64,000 nt of DNA, taken from NCBI RefSeq assembly GCF_001984575.1, contig NZ_LZNS01000001.1, positions 7,083,012 to 7,147,011 on the forward strand, written 5' to 3'. Below are positions 15,985 through 23,854 of the stretch, one piece after another (positions within the stretch are counted from its first letter, which is position 1; every line of letters begins with the position of its first letter). The stretch is from Streptomyces sp. MP131-18. Its GTDB lineage: Bacteria > Actinomycetota > Actinomycetes > Streptomycetales > Streptomycetaceae. Made by a program: the position numbers and the translations under genes. The notes beneath the pieces are model-generated. The model ran no database searches. It saw nothing but the letters and a program-made list of their open reading frames with translations, and was not told where the DNA came from.

Positions 15985-17073
15985 GTGACCATCACCTTTG
16001 CCTTCGCGGGCCGATGCTCCACCGAAGACCAGCAAGACCCCGTCGCATCAAGGAACTGGCAGCTCACGCGCGCGCAGGCCCTCACGGCCGCCCACGGCCG
16101 CGACCGCCACCGTTCCGGCATCGCCTGGTCCAAGAGCGCCGTCCGCACGATCCTGGCCAATCCTCGCTACACCGGCCACGAGGTCCGGAACAAACAGCGC
16201 AAGGAAGAATCGCTCATCGACGTCGAGGACGTCGCCCTGGGGCACCGGACCAAGCAGACCTGGAACGACAAGAACGACTGGGTCTTCTCCGAAGAGCCCG
16301 CCCACCCCGCCCTCATCACCAAGGGGACCTTCGAGCGGGCCCAGCGGCGCCTGGCCTCCCGCGGTCCCGCCTCCACCGGCCGCCACGTACGCACCCAGCA
16401 CCCCTACGCCTTCAAAAGACTGATCACCCACCGCACTTGCGGCCGGCGCATGCACGGCAACTGGGTCCGCGACGAGGCGTACTACCGCTGCCGCTTCCCC
16501 GCCGAATACGCCATCGCCAACAAGATCGACCACCCGCGCAGCGCCTATGTCCGCGAAGCCGACCTCATCGACCCGCTGGACACCTGGCTGGCCGGAGTCT
16601 TCGCCCCCGACCGGATCGAGCACTCCCTCACCGCGATGGAAGACACTCAGCCGCGGGAGGACCCGCAGGCCGAAGCTCTCCGGCGGACCGTGGCCGAGTG
16701 CGACCGCAAGCCGGCCCGGCACCGCGCCGCGCTGGAAGCGGGAGCCGATCCCGCTCTCGTCGCCTCCTGGAGCCGCGAGATCCAGGCCGAGCGCCTCGCG
16801 GCAGAGACTCGGCTGAAGCAGCTCAAGGGCCCCACCGGCCCCGCGCGGCGAATGTCCCGCCAGGAGATCCGCGACCTCGTCGACGCCCTCGGCGGACTGC
16901 TGAACGCCCTGCGTCAGGCCGACCCGGCGGACAAGGCGGAGGTGTACCGCCATCCGGGGCTACGCTTGAACTACGACCATGAAAAACAAGAGGTGCTGGC
17001 CGAGTCCCGGCCAGCACCACGCGTGGGCGTACTGGTCGTGTCCGAGGGGGGACTTGAACCCCCACGCCCTTAA
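15985..17073 (+). pseudogene. Serine recombinase with internal deletion, remnant of an island integrase
   Basis: The frame starts like a large serine recombinase, TFAFAGRCSTEDQQDP with the catalytic Ser, but jumps near 16085 from the first helix (NWQLTRAQAL) straight into the recombinase domain (RHRSGIAWSKSAVRTILANP). About 230 residues, the rest of the resolvase domain, are missing without loss of frame. The zinc-ribbon region keeps only TCGRRM and YYRCRFP, one Cys short in its first half, and a coiled coil follows (about 225-290). The last codons run into the tRNA-Leu gene (VSEGGLEPPRP), typical of integrases whose gene abuts the tRNA attachment site. Inactive as a recombinase by inference. 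Confidence 0.7.
16993..17017 (-). terminator. Stem-loop terminator behind the tRNA-Leu gene
   Basis: GTGCTGGCC (16993-17001) pairs with GGCCAGCAC (17009-17017) around a 7-nt loop, 22 bp beyond the tRNA 3' end on the minus strand, followed on that strand by TCTTGTTTTT. Classical intrinsic terminator, lying inside the recombinase remnant's frame. Confidence 0.8.
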
Positions 17074-17123
17074 TCGGGCACTAGCACCTCAAGCTAGCGC
17101 GTCTGCCATTCCGCCACCCGGAC
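17039..17123 (-). tRNA. tRNA-Leu (anticodon GAG)
   Basis: On the minus strand the gene begins GTCCGGG at 17123 and ends CTCGGAC plus discriminator A at 17039; the acceptor arms pair over seven bases with one G-U. The anticodon stem CTAGC/GCTAG closes the loop TTGAGGT, giving anticodon GAG. A long variable arm (CCCGATTAAGGGC) and a T arm GGGGG-TTCAAGT-CCCCC mark a class II leucine tRNA. CCA is not encoded. The 3' end borders the recombinase remnant, so it is the probable attachment site of the accessory region on the left. Confidence 0.95.
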
Positions 17124-17282
17124 GGGGTGTGTGTCGCCTGGGCGTGCGCCCCGGTGACGACGTGGGAAACCATAGCAAAGTCCTGGCGTGGTGATCTCCC
17201 CGGGCATCGGGGGCAGTGGGCCTTGGGGTGGGTGGGGGGACGGGGGAGTATGGGGGCCGAGCCCACAGCAGGAGGAGGCAGC

Positions 17283-18623
17283 GTGAGCCAGTCGAGCCCG
17301 ACACCGGATCATGACGGAGGCAGCCGGCGCGCGGAGGAGGAGGTGGTCGGTCTCTGCCGCGACCTCATCCGGATCGATACCAGCAACTACGGGGACGACT
17401 CCGGGCCGGGGGAGCGGGCCGCCGCCGAGTACGTGGCCGAGCAGCTCGCCGAGGTCGGGCTCGAACCGCGGATCTTCGAGTCGCGGCCCGGCCGCGCGTC
17501 CACCGTGGCGCGGATCGAGGGTGCCGATCCCTCCCGGCCCGCGCTGCTCATCCACGGGCACACCGACGTGGTGCCCGCCAATGCCGAGGACTGGACGCAC
17601 CACCCGTTCTCCGGGGAGATCGCGGACGGCTGTGTGTGGGGGCGGGGCGCCGTCGACATGAAGGACATGGACGCGATGACCCTCGCCGTCGTGCGCGAGA
17701 GGCTGCGCACGGGCCGCAAGCCGCCCCGGGACGTCGTGGTGGCCTTCCTCGCGGACGAGGAGGCGGGAGGCGTGTACGGGGCGCGTCATCTCGTCGATCA
17801 TCACCCGGAGCTGTTCGAGGGGGTCGACGAGGCGATCAGCGAGGTCGGCGGCTTCTCGTTCACCGTGAACGAGAACCTGCGGCTTTACCTCGTCGAGACG
17901 GCGCAGAAGGGCATGCACTGGATGCGCCTGACCGTCGATGGCACGGCGGGGCACGGATCGATGACGAACAACGACAATGCGATCACCGAGCTGTGCGAGG
18001 CGGTGGCGCGGCTCGGGCGGCACAAGTTCCCGGTCCGGGTCACCAAGACCGTGCGGTCCTTCCTGGACGAGCTGTCCGACGCCCTGGGCACCGAGCTGGA
18101 CCCGGAGAACATGGAGGAGACGCTGGCCAGGCTCGGCGGCATCGCCAAGATCATCGGGGCGACGCTCCAGAACACGGCGGCGCCCACGCAGCTCGGCGCC
18201 GGGTACAAGGTGAACGTGATTCCCGGGCAGGCCACCGCGCACGTCGACGGGCGGTTCCTCCCCGGTTTCGAGGAGGAGTTCCTGGCCGACCTGGACCGGC
18301 TGCTCGGGCCGCGGGTCAGGCGCGAGGACGTGCACGCCGACAAGGCGCTGGAGACCACGTTCGACGGGGCGCTGGTCGAGGCCATGCAGTCCGCGCTGCA
18401 GGCGGAGGACCCGATCGCCCGTGCCGTTCCGTACATGCTGTCGGGCGGGACGGACGCGAAGTCCTTCGACGATCTCGGCATCAGGGGTTTCGGGTTCGCG
18501 CCGTTGAAGCTGCCCCCGGAGTTGGACTTCGCCGGGATGTTCCACGGTGTGGACGAGCGGGTGCCCGTTGACGGACTGAAATTCGGCGTTCGGGTGCTGG
18601 ACCGATTTCTGGACCAATGCTGA
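17283..18623 (+). CDS. M20 family metallopeptidase, 446 aa
   Basis: A zinc-dependent exopeptidase/amidohydrolase of the M20/M25/M40 clan. Metal-site motifs are in place: HGHTDVVP (91-98), GRGAVDMKDMD (120-130), and DEEAGG near 155-160 with the catalytic Glu; a dimerisation domain follows from about 215 to 330. The GTG at 17283 is set by the strong GGAGGAGG at 17271-17278. It is the first core-genome gene to the right of the tRNA. It lies upstream of the chaplins but is separated from them by 147 bp, so it is probably a separate unit. Exact peptide substrate unknown. Confidence 0.85.
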   Translation: MSQSSPTPDHDGGSRRAEEEVVGLCRDLIRIDTSNYGDDSGPGERAAAEYVAEQLAEVGLEPRIFESRPGRASTVARIEGADPSRPALLIHGHTDVVPANAEDWTHHPFSGEIADGCVWGRGAVDMKDMDAMTLAVVRERLRTGRKPPRDVVVAFLADEEAGGVYGARHLVDHHPELFEGVDEAISEVGGFSFTVNENLRLYLVETAQKGMHWMRLTVDGTAGHGSMTNNDNAITELCEAVARLGRHKFPVRVTKTVRSFLDELSDALGTELDPENMEETLARLGGIAKIIGATLQNTAAPTQLGAGYKVNVIPGQATAHVDGRFLPGFEEEFLADLDRLLGPRVRREDVHADKALETTFDGALVEAMQSALQAEDPIARAVPYMLSGGTDAKSFDDLGIRGFGFAPLKLPPELDFAGMFHGVDERVPVDGLKFGVRVLDRFLDQC

Positions 18624-18672
18624 GCTTTTGCGACCGGTCATAATCGATCAGGCGTCCGGTGTTCCTCAAGGT

Positions 18673-18711
18673 GAGTGAAAGACCGGAACGTTTCGTGCCC
18701 TCGTTTCACTC
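18673..18711. promoter_or_regulatory. Spaced inverted repeat upstream of chpH
   Basis: GAGTGAAA (18673-18680) and TTTCACTC (18704-18711) are perfect complements 23 nt apart, between the peptidase stop and chpH. This could be an operator for the developmentally regulated chaplin gene or a weak terminator. I could not place a sigma-BldN type promoter with confidence. Confidence 0.35.
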
Positions 18712-18770
18712 CTCCTCGTTGCAGCAAGTGCAGTCCCCGGCTGGGACCGCATTGTCAACAAGGAGGAAGA

Positions 18771-19004
18771 ATGATCAAGAAGGTCGTCGCTGTTGCGGCT
18801 GCCACCGGCGGTCTGATGCTGGCTGGGTCGGGTCTGGCGCTCGCGGAGTCCAACGCCGGAGGGGCCGCTGTCGGTTCTCCTGGTGTCCTCTCCGGGAACG
18901 TCGTGGAGGTGCCGATCAACCTCCCGATCACCGTCTGCGGGAACACGATTGACATCATCGGCGTGCTGAACCCGGCCTTTGGCAACACCTGCATCGTCAA
19001 GTGA
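18771..19004 (+). CDS. chpH: Short chaplin, 77 aa
   Basis: A Sec signal peptide (MIKKVVAVAAATGGLMLAGSG, cleavage near ALA-ES) is followed by one chaplin domain with its two conserved cysteines (VCGNTIDIIGVLNPAFGNTC) and little else. Short chaplins are secreted, self-assemble into amyloid fibres at the air interface and make aerial hyphae hydrophobic. AAGGAGGAAG ends one base before the ATG region at 18771. The downstream long chaplin gene and the neighbourhood match the chpH-chpC pair of S. coelicolor, on which the symbol rests. Confidence 0.9.
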   Translation: MIKKVVAVAAATGGLMLAGSGLALAESNAGGAAVGSPGVLSGNVVEVPINLPITVCGNTIDIIGVLNPAFGNTCIVK

Positions 19005-19036
19005 GGTTCTGCCCCACTTCTTGAGGGCTTGAGCCG

Positions 19037-19073
19037 CGGCCCCGGAGGACGAGCACCGCTCACTCCGGGGCCG
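19037..19073 (+). terminator. Stem-loop after chpH
   Basis: CGGCCCCGGAG (19037-19047) pairs perfectly with CTCCGGGGCCG (19063-19073), loop 15 nt, between the two chaplin genes. It would let chpH be expressed more strongly than the downstream gene. Confidence 0.6.
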
Positions 19074-19151
19074 TTCCGGCTGCACAGTCAGGCCGCGGGT
19101 GCCCTCACACCCCCACCCCGCGTCCATGAGAATCGAGGCAGGGGAATCACC

Positions 19152-19886
19152 ATGCGACAGGTCACGAAAAAGGGCCTGATCACCGTAGCCGCCGCGGGCG
19201 GTCTGCTCGGCCTGGCGGCCGGCTCGGCACAAGCCGAGTCGAACGCGGGCGGCGCCGCCGCGAATTCGCCCGGGGTGGCCTCGGGCAACACCATTCAGGC
19301 ACCGGTCAACGCGCCGGTCACGCTCTGCGGGAACACCGTGAACGTGGTCGGTGTGCTCAACCCGGCGTTCGGCAACAACTGCGTCGTCGGCGGCGGCTCC
19401 GGCGGCGGCCCCGGTGGCCCTGGCGGGGGCGGTGGCGGTGGCGCCGAGGCGAGCGGAACGGCGGCCGGGTCTCCCGGCGTGGCTTCGGGCAACAACATCC
19501 AGGCGCCGGTCAACGCACCGGTGACCGCGTGCGGGAACAGCGTCTCGGTCGTGGGCGTGCTCAACCCCGTGTTCGGCAACGGCTGCGCCGTCGACGCCGA
19601 GGCGCCTGCGCCGCCTGCGCCACCTGCGCCCCCGGTCTCGCCGGAGGCTCCCGAGGAGCCGACCGACCCGGCCCCACCGGCCGAGCCGGTGGACGAGGAG
19701 CCGGCTCCGCTGCCCGCCGACCCGGCGCCGGAGGCGGTCCCGGTCAGCGACGCTCAGGACCCGGCCGGTGAACTGGCGGCGACGGGCGGCGGCCTGCCGG
19801 TCGCCGGGGTACTCCCGCTGGGTGCCGGCTTGCTGTTCGGCGGTGTGGTGCTCTACCGGCGCGGCCGGCTGGCGCGCCAGGGCTGA
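19152..19886 (+). CDS. chpC: Long chaplin with two chaplin domains and sortase signal, 244 aa
   Basis: The signal peptide (residues 1-29) is followed by two chaplin domains (about 30-80 and 98-148), each with the paired Cys (LCGNTVNVVGVLNPAFGNNC; ACGNSVSVVGVLNPVFGNGC), joined by a Gly-rich linker. A Pro/Glu-rich cell-wall spacer (150-205) leads to the class E sorting motif LAATG, a hydrophobic helix (VLPLGAGLLFGGVVL) and a basic tail (YRRGRLARQG). Sortase E is expected to anchor it covalently to peptidoglycan, where it nucleates short chaplin fibres. The start ATG at 19152 follows GGCAGGGG. The chpC symbol is based on pairing with chpH. Confidence 0.9.
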   Translation: MRQVTKKGLITVAAAGGLLGLAAGSAQAESNAGGAAANSPGVASGNTIQAPVNAPVTLCGNTVNVVGVLNPAFGNNCVVGGGSGGGPGGPGGGGGGGAEASGTAAGSPGVASGNNIQAPVNAPVTACGNSVSVVGVLNPVFGNGCAVDAEAPAPPAPPAPPVSPEAPEEPTDPAPPAEPVDEEPAPLPADPAPEAVPVSDAQDPAGELAATGGGLPVAGVLPLGAGLLFGGVVLYRRGRLARQG

Positions 19887-19906
19887 TCCACGAAGGTACG
19901 GATACG

Positions 19907-19942
19907 ACGAGTGGGCCCCGCCCGTTGGCGGGGCCCACTCGT
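19907..19942. terminator. Strong bidirectional terminator
   Basis: A perfect 16-bp stem, 19907-19922 with 19927-19942, around the loop CGTT, between the long chaplin gene and the convergent DUF5703 gene. Confidence 0.85.
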
Positions 19943-20130
19943 CACCATGTGGCTCGCAGTTGACGGATGATGCGACGTCGCAGCCTCACCCGGCGGCTGC
20001 CGTCCGGATACAGGCGGAGCCGGGCCAGCTCCCAGTGGCCGTACTCCGCGTGATCGGTCAGCAGGCGGGTGGCGGCGGCACGGGAGACCCCCCGTGGCAC
20101 GTACACATCGCGAAACTCATATTCCGGCAT
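19942..20130 (-). CDS. DUF5703 family protein, 62 aa
   Basis: A small basic protein, MPEYEFRDVYVPRGVSRAAA then HAEYGHWELARLRLYPDG and an Arg-rich end. It matches the highly conserved DUF5703 family of Streptomyces in length and sequence. Function unknown; no signal peptide or membrane segment. It is divergent from the acidic protein gene at 20178 with only 47 bp between starts, and its 3' end touches the strong terminator. Confidence 0.85.
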   Translation of the reverse strand: MPEYEFRDVYVPRGVSRAAATRLLTDHAEYGHWELARLRLYPDGSRRVRLRRRIIRQLRATW

Positions 20131-20164
20131 CGTATCTATTGTGCGGGCAAGCCCTGGATGCCGA

Positions 20165-20177
20165 TACCGTCTGCACC
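20165..20177 (+). promoter_or_regulatory. Probable leaderless promoter -10 box
   Basis: TACCGT (20165-20170) ends 7 nt before the ATG at 20178 and no Shine-Dalgarno precedes that ATG, so transcription probably starts at the start codon. Confidence 0.5.
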
Positions 20178-20837
20178 ATGTCTGATGCTGTGCAGCCGAC
20201 CGCTGCCGAAGTCCGCGCCGCCGCCGACGCGCTCAAAGAGGCGATCGACCGGCATCTCGCCGCCATCGAACGGCGAGCCGAGGCGCCTGAGGCGGAGGCC
20301 GAGGCGGACGCCGCGGTGTTCGCCGCATTCAACGAGATGGCCGCCGCGGGCGAGGCGTACGACGAGCTGCTGTACGACGCCTACGACGAGGTCACCCCGT
20401 TCGAGGTGCCGGAAACGGACGGGGGAGCGGTGTACGCGGGGCCGGAGGAGCCGGACGCCCTGAGCGTCTTCATCCGGCGGGACTACACGGTGGTCGAGCC
20501 GCGGCGGCTGCTGGCGCAGGCACAGCGCGTAGCGGAGCTGGACCCGGACGCCACCGACGGAGACGAGGCGGATGGCGAGGAGGGCGCGGGCCGGAGCATG
20601 CAGACCGCGCTCGGCGTGCTGTTCGGCGAGTTCGACCCGGACGAGATCGCCAGCAGATACAAGGAGTTCGGCCTCGACGAGGGCGACTCGACGCTCTGGG
20701 TGACGGCCGGCGACGAGCCGGCGGAGCCCGGCGAGTGGCTGACCGCCCCCTTCGAGTCGGTCGATCCCGAAAGCGTCATCTGCCGCTTCGACATCAGCGA
20801 AGCCTTCGAGGAGGACGACCTGGACCCCGCCGACTGA
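20178..20837 (+). CDS. Conserved acidic hypothetical protein, 219 aa
   Basis: A soluble, strongly acidic protein: an N-terminal helical region (residues 8-60, Ala/Glu-rich, coiled-coil-like) and a C-terminal half with FIRRDYTVVEPRRLLAQAQ and LFGEFDPDEIASRYKEFGL. No enzyme motif, signal peptide or membrane helix. It is a conserved Streptomyces core gene in my recollection, without an assigned function. The ATG at 20178 is supported by the leaderless-type promoter. It converges on the RecD-like gene with only 6 bp between stops. Confidence 0.75.
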   Translation: MSDAVQPTAAEVRAAADALKEAIDRHLAAIERRAEAPEAEAEADAAVFAAFNEMAAAGEAYDELLYDAYDEVTPFEVPETDGGAVYAGPEEPDALSVFIRRDYTVVEPRRLLAQAQRVAELDPDATDGDEADGEEGAGRSMQTALGVLFGEFDPDEIASRYKEFGLDEGDSTLWVTAGDEPAEPGEWLTAPFESVDPESVICRFDISEAFEEDDLDPAD

Positions 20838-20843
20838 CGGCCC

Positions 20844-22784
20844 TCAGGGGGCCGGCGCCGCGGAGGCCGCCTGCTCGCTCAGCAGCGCGCGCAGGCGGGT
20901 CGTGCGCGGGTGCGCGGGCGGCTCGGCGACCGCCCGTGCCAGGCCCGGCCCGGTGCCCTGTACGACGGACAGGTGGCGCTCCCCGCGGCTGAACGCCGTG
21001 TACACCCAGGCGCGGTCGATCGCGGCCGAGGCGTCGCCCGGCAGGACCACGACCGCGGCGGGCCAGCGGCTGCCCGCCGCCTGATGCGCCGTCAGCGCCC
21101 AGCCGTGCCGCACCGTGTCGGCCACCCGCTCCTTCGCCACACGGAACCTGCCGTCCACCCCGTCGAGCCACAGGCCCTCGCCGTCCGCGTCGGCCACGGT
21201 CGCCAGGCGCGTGTGCCCCGGGGCGGGGGAGTGGGCGACCCGGTCCCCCGGATCGAAGCCGCCGAACGTGCCCGGCCCCGGATTCAGCCGCTCCTTCAGC
21301 GCCGCGTTGAGCGCGCGGGTCCCCGCCGCGCCACCGTGCCCCGGCGTGATCACGCGCACGTCCGCCGCCGGCACCCCGAAGGCGCGCGGCACCGAATCGG
21401 TGACCAACTGGGCCGTGCGGTGAACGGCCTCGCCCGCGTCGCGCACCGGCACGATCACCACCTCCTTGTCCGGGGCGGCGACTTGGTGCAGCTCGCCCAC
21501 GCCGATCCCCGAGATCAGCTCGCCCACCGGGCCGGGGTCCGGCGTTCTGGAACGGACGTGCGGCGCGCAGCCGGCGGCCAGCACATCGGCCAGGACCTGG
21601 CCCGGGCCGGCCGCGCCGAGCAGCTGCGGATCGCCGCTGAGCACCAGGCGCGCGCCGTCCGGCAGCGACTCCACCAGGGCGGCCGCGGCCTCGGCGCCGA
21701 GCCGGTCGCTGTCCAGCACGGCCAGCAGGTCGACGGCGAACAGCCCGTCCTCGTCGCGTCCGGGGCCCTCGGCGCCGTCGAGCAGCCCGCCGACGGTCAC
21801 GGCCGCGTCGGCGGGCAGCAGGGCGGCGAGCCGCCGTCTGCCGTCCTCGGTGTGTGCCGCGGCGCAGGCGCGCAGGCCGAGCGCGCGTGCGGCCGCGACG
21901 AGCGCGGCCGGCTCGGCGCGCGCCGCCTCGCCGCCCGTGTGGACGACGAGGGCGCTGCGGGCCGCGGCGCCGATCAGCTCGGTGGCGGAGGGCGACGGCG
22001 CCGCGGCAGCCGCCGCGGCCCAGTCCTGGCCGCCGTCGGCCGCGGGCCCGAACGTGCCGCGCAGCCGGGAGAGGCCGTCCGCCAGGCTCTCCTCGGCGAG
22101 CGCGTACCTCTCGAGGCCGAGCAGCACGGACACGGGCGGAGCCTCGTCCTCGCCGGCCGCAGGGCCGCCCGGCAGCGGGTGCTGGAAGACCAGGACCGTA
22201 CCGGCCTCGATGGCGTCGCGGACGGCCGCGTCGGGGTCGGGCACCGCGTGCTCGGCCAGGCTTCTCGCGACGGACGCGGGCTCGAGCGCGGTGTGCCCGG
22301 CCGCGGCGGCCCGCTCCATCAGCCATGCCGTGAGCGCCCGCGTCCTGCGCTCGTCCCCCGGCGCGCACTCGGGCCCGAGCAGCGCGCGGGCGAATCCGTC
22401 GGCCTGCTCGGGGCGCACGCCGTCCACGGCGAGCAGCCGCCACGGATCGGCCGCCAGCTCCTCGGCGGCGCCCTCGCCCAGAGCGGCCACCACCCGCGGG
22501 GCCAGGGCGTCCGGCGCGCCGCCTCGCGCGAGCAGCTCCGGAACGGCGGCGGGAACGGCCGCCGGGCGGGCCGCTCCCGCCGCCGCCCCGCCGGGCCGCA
22601 CGCCGCCTGGCCGCGTCGCGGCGGGCCTGGGCGGCGGGGGCGCGGGCCGGGTGAAGAACGAGGCGGCCGGCCGCTCGCCGGTCTCCACGGCGCGTACGGC
22701 CGCGCGCAGTTCTGCTGCGGGGTCCTTGGCGGCCGCAGCCGCGGCCGCGGGCTCGTCGGCGGGCACGGCGTTCTCGGCGGTCAC
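20844..22784 (-). CDS. RecD2-like helicase homologue with degenerate ATPase motifs, 646 aa
   Basis: The overall plan is that of RecD2: a helix-hairpin-helix-type region (about 85-150, LAADPWRLLAVDGV...ADGFARALLG), winged-helix region, then two RecA-like halves. The C-terminal half keeps LTAHQAAGSRWPAAVVVLP and WVYTAFSRGERHLSVV, the helicase motifs V/VI. The N-terminal half has lost Walker A: where GGPGTGKT is expected it reads VVHTGGEAARAEPA. Walker B DE is replaced in LAVLDSDRLG; motif III survives partly (LVLSGDPQLLG). It may bind DNA or a partner without unwinding. Its GTG start overlaps the aldo/keto reductase stop (GTGA). The first 60 residues are Ala/Pro-rich and disordered. Confidence 0.75.
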   Translation of the reverse strand: MTAENAVPADEPAAAAAAAKDPAAELRAAVRAVETGERPAASFFTRPAPPPPRPAATRPGGVRPGGAAAGAARPAAVPAAVPELLARGGAPDALAPRVVAALGEGAAEELAADPWRLLAVDGVRPEQADGFARALLGPECAPGDERRTRALTAWLMERAAAAGHTALEPASVARSLAEHAVPDPDAAVRDAIEAGTVLVFQHPLPGGPAAGEDEAPPVSVLLGLERYALAEESLADGLSRLRGTFGPAADGGQDWAAAAAAAPSPSATELIGAAARSALVVHTGGEAARAEPAALVAAARALGLRACAAAHTEDGRRRLAALLPADAAVTVGGLLDGAEGPGRDEDGLFAVDLLAVLDSDRLGAEAAAALVESLPDGARLVLSGDPQLLGAAGPGQVLADVLAAGCAPHVRSRTPDPGPVGELISGIGVGELHQVAAPDKEVVIVPVRDAGEAVHRTAQLVTDSVPRAFGVPAADVRVITPGHGGAAGTRALNAALKERLNPGPGTFGGFDPGDRVAHSPAPGHTRLATVADADGEGLWLDGVDGRFRVAKERVADTVRHGWALTAHQAAGSRWPAAVVVLPGDASAAIDRAWVYTAFSRGERHLSVVQGTGPGLARAVAEPPAHPRTTRLRALLSEQAASAAPAP

Positions 22785-23767
22785 AGCGAACTCCAGTCCT
22801 GGTCGGGGTACCGGTGCACGGGCGCCGAGACGTCGTCCAGCGCTCGGCAGATCTCCTCAGGAAGGCTAAGGTCCTCCACTGACAGCGCTTCGCCGAGCTG
22901 GTGCACCGTCCGGGCGCCGACCAGCGGCGCCGCGACGCCCGGCCTGTCCCGCACCCAGGCGAGGGCGACGTGCAGCGGGGTGACCGCGAGGCCGTCGGCC
23001 GCTATGGTCACGGCGTCCACGATCCGGCCGGCGGCCTCGTCGAGGTAGGGCTCGACGAACGGCGCCAGCTGCTCGGACGCGCCCCGCGAGCCGGCCGGCG
23101 CCTCGCCCCTGCGGTACTTGCCGGTCAGGACGCCGCGGCCGAGCGGCGAGGAGGGCAGCAGCCCGATGCCCAGGTCGAGGGCGGCGGGCAGCACTTCGCG
23201 TTCCACTCCGCGCTGGAGGAGGGAGTATTCCATCTGCGTGCTGGCCAGGCGGGTGCGCGCGCCCGGCGCGGCCAGCTGCCAGGTGGCGGCCTTGGCGAGC
23301 TGCCAGCCGCAGAAGTTGGACACCCCGGCGTACCGGACCCGGCCGCTGCCCACCGCGATCTCCAGGGCCTGGAGTGTCTCCTCCATGGGCGTTTCCGGAT
23401 CGAACGCGTGCACCTGCCACAGGTCGACGTAGTCGGTGTTCAGCCGTTCGAGGGAGGCGTCGAGCGCGGCCAGCAGGTGCCCGCGGGAGGCGTCGAAGCG
23501 CCGGTCGGGGTCGGGCACGCTGCCGGCCTTGGTGGCGACCACCAGGTCGCGCCGGGGCACCAGCCCGTCGAGCAGCCGCCCCAGCAGGTACTCGGCGCCG
23601 CCGTCCCCGTAGACGTCCGCGGTGTCCACCAGGGTGCCGCCCGCCTCCCAGAACGTCTTCAGCAGTTCCGCGGCGTCCTGTTCCCCGGTGTCCCTGCCCC
23701 AGGTGAGGGTGCCGAGTCCGAGCCGCGAGACGCGCAGGCCGGTGCGGCCCAGGTGCCTGAGATCCAT
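22781..23767 (-). CDS. Aldo/keto reductase, 328 aa
   Basis: An NADPH-dependent (beta/alpha)8 reductase. The catalytic tetrad positions are visible: Asp48 and Tyr53 in LVDTADVYG, Lys80 in VVATK, and His in DLWQVHAFD. The cofactor-binding end has GVSNFCGWQL and LPSSPLGRGVLTGKYR. The ATG at 23767 begins the canonical MDLRHLGRTGLRVSRLGLGT. The frame is open far upstream, but that extension is the antisense of other genes. The stop overlaps the start of the RecD-like gene by four bases, so both are co-translated. Substrate unknown. Confidence 0.9.
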   Translation of the reverse strand: MDLRHLGRTGLRVSRLGLGTLTWGRDTGEQDAAELLKTFWEAGGTLVDTADVYGDGGAEYLLGRLLDGLVPRRDLVVATKAGSVPDPDRRFDASRGHLLAALDASLERLNTDYVDLWQVHAFDPETPMEETLQALEIAVGSGRVRYAGVSNFCGWQLAKAATWQLAAPGARTRLASTQMEYSLLQRGVEREVLPAALDLGIGLLPSSPLGRGVLTGKYRRGEAPAGSRGASEQLAPFVEPYLDEAAGRIVDAVTIAADGLAVTPLHVALAWVRDRPGVAAPLVGARTVHQLGEALSVEDLSLPEEICRALDDVSAPVHRYPDQDWSSL

Positions 23768-23854
23768 GAGCGTTGAGCGTACTTGCGGCCACACGTTACA
23801 GTCCGGGGGGACGGGTGGGTTACTGACGGGTAAGAGCGGGCTGGAGGAGCGCAC

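Noticed and set aside
1..16990. A second copy of the tRNA-Leu 3' end as the left attachment site
   Set aside because: None was spotted by eye; it may lie outside the window or have decayed. A search for the last 40-50 bases of the tRNA gene would decide it.
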